NCBI GenBank assembly: GCA_947505565.1
Contig: CANNLB010000237.1
Location: 1 to 5,625, forward strand
Length of the DNA stretch: 5,625 bases
Reading direction: 5' to 3'
From: Acidobacteriota bacterium
GTDB lineage: Bacteria; Acidobacteriota; Terriglobia; Bryobacterales; Bryobacteraceae
Shown here: one piece after another, positions 1 to 5,625 of the stretch
Layout of the letters: every line of letters starts with the position of its first letter
Numbering within the stretch: position 1 is the first letter of the stretch
Translations under genes and position numbers: made by a program
The notes under the pieces: generated by a model
Seen by the model: the letters and a program-made list of their open reading frames with translations, nothing else
Told to the model about the DNA's origin: nothing
Database searches by the model: none

Positions 1-1
1 C

Positions 2-2308
2 GCGGGCGGGATGGGAGAAGTGTTTCTCGCCCGTGATATGCGGCTTGACCGGACCGTGGCGCTCAAGGTTCTCTACGTCGACGCCGAAGGCGACACCTCC
101 CGGCTTGATCGTTTTGCCACCGAGGCCAAAGCCGCTTCCGCTCTTAATCACCCCAATGTCGCCTCCGTCTATGGCATCGGCCAATGCGGCGCGGTCTGCT
201 ACATCGCCATGGAGCACATCAAAGGCAAGACGCTCAAACAGTTGCAACTGAGCCCGGAAGAAGTCCGCGATGTCGCCCTTCAAGCCGCTTCGGCGCTGGA
301 GGCCGCGCACGCGGCCGGGGTCATCCACCGCGACATCAAACCCGCTAACATCATGCGTACCGAATCGGGCTTGGTAAAAGTTCTCGATTTCGGCCTCGCC
401 AAACGCCTCTCGCTGGATGGCATCAACACCAACCCCGACCTCACGTGCGTCGGCACCGTCATGGGCACGCTGGGATACATGAGTCCGGAACAGTTGCTGG
501 GGCAACAGATGGATGTGCGAACAGACATCTTTTCGCTGGGCGTCGTGTTTTACGAGCTATTGACGAATAAGTTGCCCTTCGCTTCCACTTCGTATCAGGC
601 CGCGCTGTCGGAACTGGTCGGTTCCGCCGTGCCCCCTACCTGCGGACCGACCGGGAAACCCATGCCCTCCGCACTCGCTCCCGTGGTCCTGCGATGCATC
701 GAGCGAGATCCCGACCGGCGGTTTCAAACCGTGACCGAGCTGATTGCGGCCTTGCGGGCGGTGGACTTCGGGCAGCCGGCTCTGGTGGCCGTCGCGGTGC
801 CAATCCCGGTCGCTGCTCTCAAAAAGTCAAGACGCTCCTGGCTGATCGCAGGCGCCGCGACGGCGGCGGTGGGCGGCTTCGCCGGCGCGGCGTGGAAGCT
901 CGATCTGTTGGCCTCCGTTCCCACCGGCCCCTTGAATTCGCTGGCCGTACTCCCCTTCTCGAGCGACGCGGGCAACGCGGAGATGGAGTACCTACGGGAC
1001 GGCATCGCCGAGAGCCTGATGAACCGGCTGTCATCGACGGCGGGGTTGCGCGTGATTTCCCGAGATTCGGCGTTTCGGTATCGCGGTCAGGAAGCCAGGG
1101 CAGCCGGTCGAAAGTTGGCGGTCCGCGGGGTGGTGACCGGTGCAATTCATAAGTTGGACAACGCGCTGATTGTCAACGCTGAACTGATCGACTCGGGCAC
1201 CGGCGACCGCGTTTGGGGCGACGAGTTTCGCGGCAGCGTCTCCGATGTACTCGCGCTCCGTGATCGCATCGCGACGGCCATCGCCGGTCAGCTTAAAGGC
1301 CAGCTCACTCCTCGCGTCTCCGCCGCGCCGACCTTAGAGGCCACGCCCGAGAATCCCAAAGCGCACGATCTCTATCTGCGCGGACGCTTCCATACGGCCA
1401 AAATCGATGCCGACGAGCTGCGGCGGGGCATCGGATACCTCGATCAGGCCGTGGCCGTCGACCCGTGCTATGCCTTGGCGCATGCCGCGACGGCCGAGGC
1501 ACACATCCTCGTGGCCGATCTGTTCGTTTCCGCCAAAGATGTCCTCCCCTTGGCTCGCCGAAGCGCCAAGCAGGCACTCGCCTGCAATCCGAAGCTGTCG
1601 GAGGCGCAGACCGTCGACGCTATGGTAGCGATGGCAGGGGATTTGGATTGGCGGAGGGCCGAAGCCGGCTTCCGCCAAGCGATCGCGCTCAATGCAAATC
1701 TGCCGGTGGCGCACTCGTGGCTCGGCTGGGTGTTGAGCGCAACCGGGCGGACTGAAGTGGGTCTAGCGGAAAGTCGGCTCGCCGTGGCTCTCGAACCGCG
1801 CTCACCCCTCGGACATGCCACCCTCGCAGCGAATCTTTACTTTACTGGCAGCTACGCAGAATCGTTCTCCGAGGCGGGTGCGGCGCTGGAACTTGATCCG
1901 CAATTTCATCTGGCTCTTTTATGGCGGGGGCTTTCCATGATCGCTCGCGGGGTTCCCGGTATCGTCGCAGGCAAGCTCGAAGAGGCGCGCAAGACGGTGA
2001 AGGTTCCCTTTGTAACCGCCACACTGGGAAGGGCTTATGCGGCGGCCGGCAAGATGGACAAAGCGCGCGCGCTTTTACTCGAGTTGACCAAGACCGCGGA
2101 AACGCAGCATGTTTCGGCCATCGTGTTCGCGCAGCTTCATGCCGCCCTCGGAGACAAGCCACAAGCCCTCGATGCCCTGGAACGTGCCTATGAGACGCGC
2201 TCGAAGATGTTGTTATGGACCGGGCGGGACCCGGTCTTTCGCCCCCTGCACGGAAATTCGAAGTTTGCAGCATTGCTACAGCAGATGAACCTGCCAATCA
2301 TTTCCTAG
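2..2308 (+). CDS. Membrane-anchored Ser/Thr protein kinase with TolB-like domain and TPR repeats (5' partial)
   Basis: A eukaryotic-type (Hanks/PknB) kinase, predicted to phosphorylate Ser/Thr on unknown proteins from the inner face of the membrane. The frame is open to the left edge. The first codons read Ala-Gly-Gly-Met-Gly-Glu-Val, the end of the glycine-rich ATP loop, so the Met at base 11 is internal and the true start lies upstream. Numbering from that Met: ATP-binding Lys19, helix-C Glu38, catalytic loop HRDIKPAN with Asp108 and Asn113, DFG at 126-128, SPE at 158-160, and Asp172 in DIFSLG. All key residues are present, so activity is expected. Residues about 276-295 form one hydrophobic membrane segment. 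Residues about 310-430 resemble the TolB-N-like domain of bacterial cyclases and kinases (LAVLPF, DGIAESL, VISRDSAFRYRG, ELIDSGTGDRVW). Residues about 451-725 are TPR-like helical repeats, followed by the usual DPVFRPL...FAALLQQM ending. This domain order is common in Acidobacteriota. The stop is TAG. The target and signal are unknown. Confidence 0.95.
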   Translation, partial: AGGMGEVFLARDMRLDRTVALKVLYVDAEGDTSRLDRFATEAKAASALNHPNVASVYGIGQCGAVCYIAMEHIKGKTLKQLQLSPEEVRDVALQAASALEAAHAAGVIHRDIKPANIMRTESGLVKVLDFGLAKRLSLDGINTNPDLTCVGTVMGTLGYMSPEQLLGQQMDVRTDIFSLGVVFYELLTNKLPFASTSYQAALSELVGSAVPPTCGPTGKPMPSALAPVVLRCIERDPDRRFQTVTELIAALRAVDFGQPALVAVAVPIPVAALKKSRRSWLIAGAATAAVGGFAGAAWKLDLLASVPTGPLNSLAVLPFSSDAGNAEMEYLRDGIAESLMNRLSSTAGLRVISRDSAFRYRGQEARAAGRKLAVRGVVTGAIHKLDNALIVNAELIDSGTGDRVWGDEFRGSVSDVLALRDRIATAIAGQLKGQLTPRVSAAPTLEATPENPKAHDLYLRGRFHTAKIDADELRRGIGYLDQAVAVDPCYALAHAATAEAHILVADLFVSAKDVLPLARRSAKQALACNPKLSEAQTVDAMVAMAGDLDWRRAEAGFRQAIALNANLPVAHSWLGWVLSATGRTEVGLAESRLAVALEPRSPLGHATLAANLYFTGSYAESFSEAGAALELDPQFHLALLWRGLSMIARGVPGIVAGKLEEARKTVKVPFVTATLGRAYAAAGKMDKARALLLELTKTAETQHVSAIVFAQLHAALGDKPQALDALERAYETRSKMLLWTGRDPVFRPLHGNSKFAALLQQMNLPIIS

Positions 2309-2461
2309 GGCCCGACTATACGCGCTCGTGCGCCACCCCCTGCGGTTGTAAACCCAATCGTCACACCCGTGCCTGTTCCGGATCAAAAGCTCATCGATCG
2401 ATTCGAAGCCGCGCCGCAACTCGTTCCACTGCGCCGGTGGCAGCTGAACGACCTCCCGCAA
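2276..2461 (-). pseudogene. Possible small hypothetical gene or gene remnant
   Basis: This is a minus-strand frame of 61 codons plus stop, opened here at a TTG. The same frame stays open to a GTG at 2635, but the extra part is rich in Pro and Arg and looks like read-through. The inner part (LREVVQLPPAQW, then NELRRGFESIDELLIRN) has ordinary soluble-protein composition and many G/C third positions. I recognise no family. It overlaps the last 33 bases of the convergent kinase gene and has no clear Shine-Dalgarno. It could be a decayed gene end or chance in GC-rich DNA. Confidence 0.15.
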
Positions 2462-2674
2462 AACACGCGTTGAACCAGCCCATGGAGAAACACGCCCGAA
2501 AAGAGTGCGCGGACGGGGAAGGTGGGACGGTGGCACAGGAGCAATTCTTCCAGGCAATGGGCGCGCAGCGGAAAACTCTACCGCGGGGTGGTGATTCTCC
2601 CTGGGCCGCGGACGACAGTTGGCGAACACGATCACCGGATGAAAGGAAAATACAGTAATCGAGAGCTCGCCAGG
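2309..2674. other. Convergent intergenic gap with no convincing gene
   Basis: The 366 bases lie between the 3' ends of the kinase and the sulfatase. I see no RNA gene, no insertion-sequence ends and no hairpin followed by a T-run that would make a classical terminator. The only structures noted are weak. CCGCGG occurs at 2581-2586 and again at 2606-2611, able to pair across a 19-base loop, and GCGC pairs with GCGC around TCGT at 2322-2333. Open frames crossing the gap are mostly Arg/Pro-rich shadows. The exception is the minus-strand stretch ending at 2276, listed separately. A gap this long between converging genes could hold a decayed gene. Confidence 0.6.
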
Positions 2675-4018
2675 CTAAGCCCTCGTGTCCCTCTCCCACG
2701 TTTCCAACCGTTGCCGCAACTCGGTCTCTATCGGGCGATGGGAGCCAGACAGATTTCGCGTCTCACCGGGGTCGGTCCGCAGGTCGTACAACTCGTGGGC
2801 CTCGTGCCGATGCACGATCAGCTTCCAATCTTTTGTCCGCACCATCTTGCTCGAAAAATCTTCCTGCGTCTCGGCGAATACCGCCTCCCGGACCTCGCTC
2901 GCCTGCCCTCGCAAAACGGGAGCCAGGCTCCGGCCCTGAACCCGCCGAGGCACTGGCAGCCCAGCGAACTCGAAAATCGTTGGCAGCACATCCACCTCTT
3001 CCACCAAGGCCCGATGCGAGCCCCGCGGTCCGAAAAAGCCGGGAGCCCAAATCACCATCGGCACTCTCGTTAACGCATCGGTCAACCCGGTCGGTGACTT
3101 GTCCACCAACCCAAACTCGCCTCCGTAGTCCCCGTGGTCGGATTGGTAAATCAACACCGTGTTCCGCGCCGTGCCTCGCCGCTCCACCGCGTTCACGATC
3201 TCCCCGACAAACGAATCGATCATCTCCACCGATGCGTAAACCCGCGCTTGGATCGTCTGCACTTCGCTCCGGGAAAGTCCGCTCAACACCCGCTTCCGCG
3301 CCGCGCGCTGAAACTCTTCTCCGCGCGTCGCCAGGCCAGCGGCAAAGCTCTCTGGCAGCGGAATCCGCGCCGGATCATACTTCCGAGCAAAGCGCTCCAA
3401 CGGCTGCACCAGCCCATGCGGCTGATGAAAGCTCACGTGGATAAATTGCGGATGCGCCGCCCGCTCCATCATCCGCAACGCCGCCCGTAAGCAGCGGACG
3501 TCCCGGTGCCTCTCTTCCGGACCGCTGAAGATCGCCGAGCGCTTTGCCCGGTCCAACCCGCTCAACTCCGGCGTCTGCTTCGGCCGCGCCCCGGGCGTCA
3601 GGGTAAACTCGTCAAACGGGCGAATCAGATCCTGCTCCAACATACCCGCGCCGCCGACGAAATAGCCGGCTCCTTGCAGCAGTTCGGAAAACAGAATCTC
3701 GTCCGCCGGCAGTCGCGCCTCGTTGCTGCCGACCCGGTGCGCATGCGGATACCGGCCCGTGAACATGCTCGTACGGGATGGCACGCACACCGGAAACTGG
3801 CAGAACGCGTTCGGAAACACCGCGCCTTCCTTCGCCAGCCGGTCCAAATGTGGCGTGTGCACGGCCGCATTGCCGTTACAGGAAAGCTGGTCCGCTCGCT
3901 GCTGGTCGGCGGTGATGTAGATGATGTCCGGCCTCGTCGAAGCCCCCGCCGCTCGCCCCTGCGGCAACGCGAATGCACCCAGAAAATTGCGCCGCGTCAA
4001 GTGCGTCATGGCTGTCAT
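2675..4018 (-). CDS. Sulfatase (S1/arylsulfatase-like) with twin-arginine leader
   Basis: Predicted to hydrolyse a sulfate ester (substrate unknown) outside the cytoplasm, after its active-site Cys is converted to formylglycine. The start chosen is the ATG at 4018, giving 447 residues, because it sits just before a Tat motif (TRRNFLGAF, Arg9-Arg10) and has a GGGG tract four bases upstream. ATG 4009 is an alternative. ATG 4045 and GTG 4093 would put odd residues ahead of the leader and overlap or include the palindrome. Visible motifs: the beta-strand and metal site DIIYITADQQ (31-40), formylglycine motif CVPSR (Cys78, Arg82) followed by TSMFTGRYPHAHR, SFHQPH (196-201), SDHGD (Asp294, His295), Lys307, then a C-terminal DWKLIV and ELYDLRTDPGE typical of the family. 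The second signature, normally GKxH, reads GAGM (123-126), so the Lys and His are replaced. The hydrophobic part of the leader is short (FLGAFAL before ProGlnGlyArg), so export is likely but not certain. The gene is convergent with the kinase and divergent from the phosphoesterase. Confidence 0.9.
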   Translation of the reverse strand: MTAMTHLTRRNFLGAFALPQGRAAGASTRPDIIYITADQQRADQLSCNGNAAVHTPHLDRLAKEGAVFPNAFCQFPVCVPSRTSMFTGRYPHAHRVGSNEARLPADEILFSELLQGAGYFVGGAGMLEQDLIRPFDEFTLTPGARPKQTPELSGLDRAKRSAIFSGPEERHRDVRCLRAALRMMERAAHPQFIHVSFHQPHGLVQPLERFARKYDPARIPLPESFAAGLATRGEEFQRAARKRVLSGLSRSEVQTIQARVYASVEMIDSFVGEIVNAVERRGTARNTVLIYQSDHGDYGGEFGLVDKSPTGLTDALTRVPMVIWAPGFFGPRGSHRALVEEVDVLPTIFEFAGLPVPRRVQGRSLAPVLRGQASEVREAVFAETQEDFSSKMVRTKDWKLIVHRHEAHELYDLRTDPGETRNLSGSHRPIETELRQRLETWERDTRA

Positions 4019-4043
4019 CGTACCCCGCCGCCATCCCGAAAAC

Positions 4044-4062
4044 ATTGCAATCTCGTTGCAAT
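4044..4062. promoter_or_regulatory. Perfect inverted repeat, probable operator
   Basis: ATTGCAA, a 5-base spacer TCTCG, then TTGCAAT gives 7-base arms without mismatch. It lies about 25 bases upstream of the preferred sulfatase start and 64 bases upstream of the phosphoesterase start, in the shared divergent region. Size and symmetry fit a dimeric helix-turn-helix regulator site. The regulator is unknown and not encoded in this window. It could also form a weak RNA hairpin. That it is an operator is inference. Confidence 0.45.
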
Positions 4063-4072
4063 TGAGCTTTTT

Positions 4073-4101
4073 TTGATAGGGGCAAATTTTCACGGCATTT
4101 T
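4073..4101 (+). promoter_or_regulatory. Tentative sigma-70-like promoter for the phosphoesterase
   Basis: TTGATA at 4073-4078 is a five-of-six match to the -35 consensus. At 17 bases spacing, CATTTT (4096-4101) is only a three-of-six -10. TAAAGT at 4115-4120 is another possible -10, but it would start the transcript nearly at the TTG codon. The assignment is weak. Confidence 0.2.
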
Positions 4102-4105
4102 CACG
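4086..4105 (+). repeat. Tandem direct repeat with 11-base period, possible response-regulator site
   Basis: ATTTTCACG occurs at 4086-4094 and again, identically, at 4097-4105, so the two copies are offset by 11 bases and lie on one face of the helix. This is the arrangement of tandem sites for OmpR/PhoB-type response regulators. The TTTCAC core partly resembles the TGTCA core of the Pho box. It lies 21 bases before the phosphoesterase start codon. No third copy is visible. Function is inferred from arrangement only. Confidence 0.45.
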
Positions 4106-4126
4106 ATACGCGTGTAAAGTAGGATC

Positions 4127-4996
4127 TTGCGGAGCGTCCTAATCTTTCTTGGCCTCCTCTGCTGTGGGCTTCACGCGGCAGAGAACGATTTTCATTTCTC
4201 CATTGTGGGGGACCGCACCGGCGCTCCCGAACCCCAGATCTACGGCCGAGTCTTGCGTGAAGTCGCCCTCTTCCACCCCGATTTTGTCCTGACCGTCGGC
4301 GACGCCATTCCCGGCAATCATGACGAAAAATTAGAAAGGGAGTGGAAAGAGTTCCACGACCTCTGGGCCGAATACTCCTCTCTAAAGGTCTACCACTCTC
4401 CCGGTAACCACGACATCTGGAACGAACTTTCGCGCCAAGCTTTTATCCGCCACACCGGCTTCGACACCCACTACTCCTTCAAGCACGGCAACGCCCTTTT
4501 CGTCATCACCGACACCGGACGCCATGACGAACTGCCAGCTTCCGAACTCGACTACCTCGAAGAGCAGCTCAAGGCCAACCCCGACGCCGCGCCGAAAGTC
4601 CTCATCTTTCACAAGCCCTTCTGGATTGAGCGCTTTGCCGCCGGCGACACCACGTTTCGCCTCCATGCCTTAGCCAAGAAGTATGGCGTCGCCGCCGTCC
4701 TCAGCGGCCACGGCCATCGCTTCGTCCACATGGTCCGCGACGGCGTCGAATACATGGAAGTCGGCAGCTCCGGGGGAAGCATGCGCGGCAAGCTCATCCG
4801 CGGCGACGGCTTCAAGGACGGCTGCTTTTATTCCCACATCTGGGCCAAAGTCAAAGGCCCCAAAATCTACTTCACCGTCCGTGAAATCGATGGCCTGTTC
4901 GGCCACGGCCGCATGTTTGACGCCTCCCAGTGGGACGAAAACGGCCCCAAATTTCCCGCCGACGACCCCGCGTTGGCCAAGAAACCCGGCACCTAA
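4127..4996 (+). CDS. Exported calcineurin-like metallophosphoesterase
   Basis: A 289-residue dinuclear-metal phosphoesterase, predicted to be secreted to the periplasm. The substrate cannot be told from sequence. The start is TTG: an in-frame TAA at 4115-4117 bars any earlier start, no ATG or GTG lies between, and AGTAGGA just upstream can act as a Shine-Dalgarno, though spacing is short. Starting here gives a clean signal peptide (MRSVLIFLGLLCCGLHA, cleavage near residue 17 or 18). Metal motifs in order: VGDRTG (Asp29), VGDA (Asp59), PGNHD (Asn94, His95), FHKPFW (His162) and SGHGHR (His195, His197). The first motif is Asp-Arg-Thr instead of the classical Asp-x-His, a variant I recall from related exported phosphoesterases. 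A second GNHD at 63-66 lies in the variable stretch after the Asp59 motif and is probably coincidence. It is divergent from the sulfatase and is followed after 39 bases by the receptor gene on the same strand, so the two may be co-transcribed. Confidence 0.92.
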   Translation: MRSVLIFLGLLCCGLHAAENDFHFSIVGDRTGAPEPQIYGRVLREVALFHPDFVLTVGDAIPGNHDEKLEREWKEFHDLWAEYSSLKVYHSPGNHDIWNELSRQAFIRHTGFDTHYSFKHGNALFVITDTGRHDELPASELDYLEEQLKANPDAAPKVLIFHKPFWIERFAAGDTTFRLHALAKKYGVAAVLSGHGHRFVHMVRDGVEYMEVGSSGGSMRGKLIRGDGFKDGCFYSHIWAKVKGPKIYFTVREIDGLFGHGRMFDASQWDENGPKFPADDPALAKKPGT

Positions 4997-5024
4997 CCCG
5001 ACCTCGTCCTCCCGACCCCAATCC

Positions 5025-5030
5025 AAGGAG
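5025..5030 (+). promoter_or_regulatory. Strong Shine-Dalgarno of the receptor gene
   Basis: AAGGAG ends five bases before the ATG at 5036, which fixes that start. It is the best ribosome site in the window and suggests high or independent translation of the receptor, even if the message is shared with the phosphoesterase. Confidence 0.8.
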
Positions 5031-5035
5031 CTACC

Positions 5036-5625
5036 ATGCACCGTCTTCTCCTCGCCCTCTTGGCCTGCGCCCTGATTTCCAGCGCCCAGTCCAATCGCAG
5101 CAGCATCGGCGGCCGCGTGCAAGATTCCACCGGCCTGCCCGTCGGCGGCGCGAAGATTCGCCTCCAGGCCGACGCCATTGGCCTAGTCCGCGCCAGCGCG
5201 ACCAACGAACAGGGCGTTTTCCTGGTCGGAGCCCTCCCCCCGGCCACCTACCGCATCTTCGTCGAGCACCCCGGCTTCCAGCAGTACGAACGCACCGCCA
5301 TCGAAATCTCCTCCGACGACCGCATCTCCCTCTCCATCGCCCTCTCCCTCGGGGAACTCTCCCAAACCGTCCGCGTGGAAGCCGCCAGTCCGCTGGTGGA
5401 CACCACCTCCGGCGACACCGTCCGCGAAATCACCGGCGCCCAGTTACAGAATATGTCCCTGGCCGGCCGATACTCGTATATGATGCTGGGCCTGCTGCTC
5501 GGCGTCGCCGCCCGCGGCGGCGCCTTCCTCAGCGACTTCCGCTCTACCAGCGTCAGCATGGGTGGCCTGCAGATCAACGGGCAACGGAAAGAGACGAACT
5601 TCATCAGCATCGACGGCGTGAGCAA
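5036..5625 (+). CDS. TonB-dependent receptor-like protein with carboxypeptidase-regulatory-like domain (3' partial)
   Basis: The first 196 codons of a gene that runs off the right edge. Full members of this acidobacterial family are usually around 1,000 residues or more, so most of the beta-barrel is missing here. Residues 1-17 are a signal peptide (MHRLLLALLACALISSA, cleavage before Gln18). Residues about 22-107 form a beta-sandwich of the carboxypeptidase-regulatory/Cna-B-like type: SIGGRVQDSTGLPVGGAKIRL, then a TNEQGVFLVGALPPATYRI stretch and a GFQQYE turn. A linker, LSQTVRVEAASPLVDTTSG, leads into a plug-like region: TVREITGAQLQNMSLAGRY, then INGQRKETNFISIDGV, the usual acidobacterial form of the plug. 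The predicted location is the outer membrane, with uptake or binding of an unknown, probably large, substrate powered by TonB. It may share a transcript with the phosphoesterase. Family placement is firm. The substrate is unknown. Confidence 0.9.
   Translation, partial: MHRLLLALLACALISSAQSNRSSIGGRVQDSTGLPVGGAKIRLQADAIGLVRASATNEQGVFLVGALPPATYRIFVEHPGFQQYERTAIEISSDDRISLSIALSLGELSQTVRVEAASPLVDTTSGDTVREITGAQLQNMSLAGRYSYMMLGLLLGVAARGGAFLSDFRSTSVSMGGLQINGQRKETNFISIDGVS

Noticed and set aside
1842..2297. 151-codon minus-strand frame opposite the kinase TPR region
   Set aside because: It has Arg/Pro/Ser-rich low-information composition and is fully antisense to the TPR repeats, which show the expected periodic pattern in the plus frame.
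2581..2611. CCGCGG ... CCGCGG inverted repeat as a terminator
   Set aside because: The arms are only six bases, each self-complementary, the loop is 19 bases and no T-run follows on either strand. It is not a convincing terminator.
4019..4093. Longer sulfatase N-terminus from GTG 4093 or ATG 4045
   Set aside because: The added residues are not signal-like and would bury the twin-arginine motif 33 residues in (from GTG 4093) or 17 residues in (from ATG 4045). They also place the palindrome inside, or overlapping the start of, the coding sequence.
3506..4117. 203-codon plus-strand frame opposite the sulfatase
   Set aside because: It is antisense to a gene with clear catalytic motifs, is rich in Arg and Pro, and runs through the divergent promoter repeats. 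It is a shadow frame of GC-rich coding DNA.
4313..4324. Second GNHD motif in the phosphoesterase (residues 63-66) as a duplicated metal site
   Set aside because: It lies right after the Asp59 motif in a region that varies between relatives. The properly spaced GNHD is at 93-96, so the first is probably coincidence.
5036..5068. Lipoprotein lipobox (LLAC) in the receptor leader
   Set aside because: Cys11 comes too early, the hydrophobic stretch continues past it, and an ordinary signal-peptidase site follows at Ala17. TonB-type receptors are normally not lipoproteins.
4670..5122. 150-codon minus-strand frame across the phosphoesterase end and receptor start
   Set aside because: It is Gly/Ala/Val/Asp-rich, the typical complement of C-ending codons. 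It runs across two well-supported genes and a Shine-Dalgarno on the other strand.

Overview
The window reads as a piece of chromosome from a soil-type member of the Acidobacteriota, most likely the Solibacter/Bryobacter side of the phylum. The evidence is the gene style, not any marker gene. There is a Ser/Thr kinase fused to a TolB-like domain and TPR repeats, a Tat-type sulfatase, and a large TonB-dependent receptor with an N-terminal carboxypeptidase-regulatory-like domain. All are GC-rich, and the last two genes favour C in the third codon position. The phylum call is an inference from these families. No RNA gene, CRISPR array, insertion sequence or phage gene is visible.

Layout: (1) 2-2308, + strand, is a membrane-anchored eukaryotic-type kinase whose start lies off the left edge. 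(2) 2309-2674 is a convergent gap with no convincing gene or terminator, but with a short minus-strand reading frame of coding-like composition. (3) 2675-4018, - strand, is an S1-type sulfatase with a twin-arginine leader and an intact formylglycine (Cys-x-Pro-Ser-Arg) motif. The Lys-x-His pair usual in the second sulfatase signature is absent. (4) 4019-4126 is a compact, AT-richer divergent promoter region holding a perfect 7-5-7 inverted repeat and a 9-base direct repeat with 11-base periodicity. (5) 4127-4996, + strand, is an exported calcineurin-like metallophosphoesterase starting with TTG. (6) 5036 to the right edge, + strand, is the first 196 codons of a TonB-dependent receptor-like outer-membrane protein. 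It follows the phosphoesterase by 39 bases and has a strong Shine-Dalgarno.

How they may work together: the sulfatase and phosphoesterase are both predicted to be exported hydrolases, are divergently transcribed from one short control region, and the second is followed by an outer-membrane uptake-type protein. This fits scavenging of sulfated or phosphorylated organic matter (inference). The tandem 11-base repeat upstream of the phosphoesterase resembles the architecture of response-regulator sites such as the Pho box, but its sequence match is only partial. The kinase converges on this group and need not be functionally linked. I do not see a clearly new system here. The most unusual points are the altered sulfatase active site and the two repeat elements in the divergent promoter.
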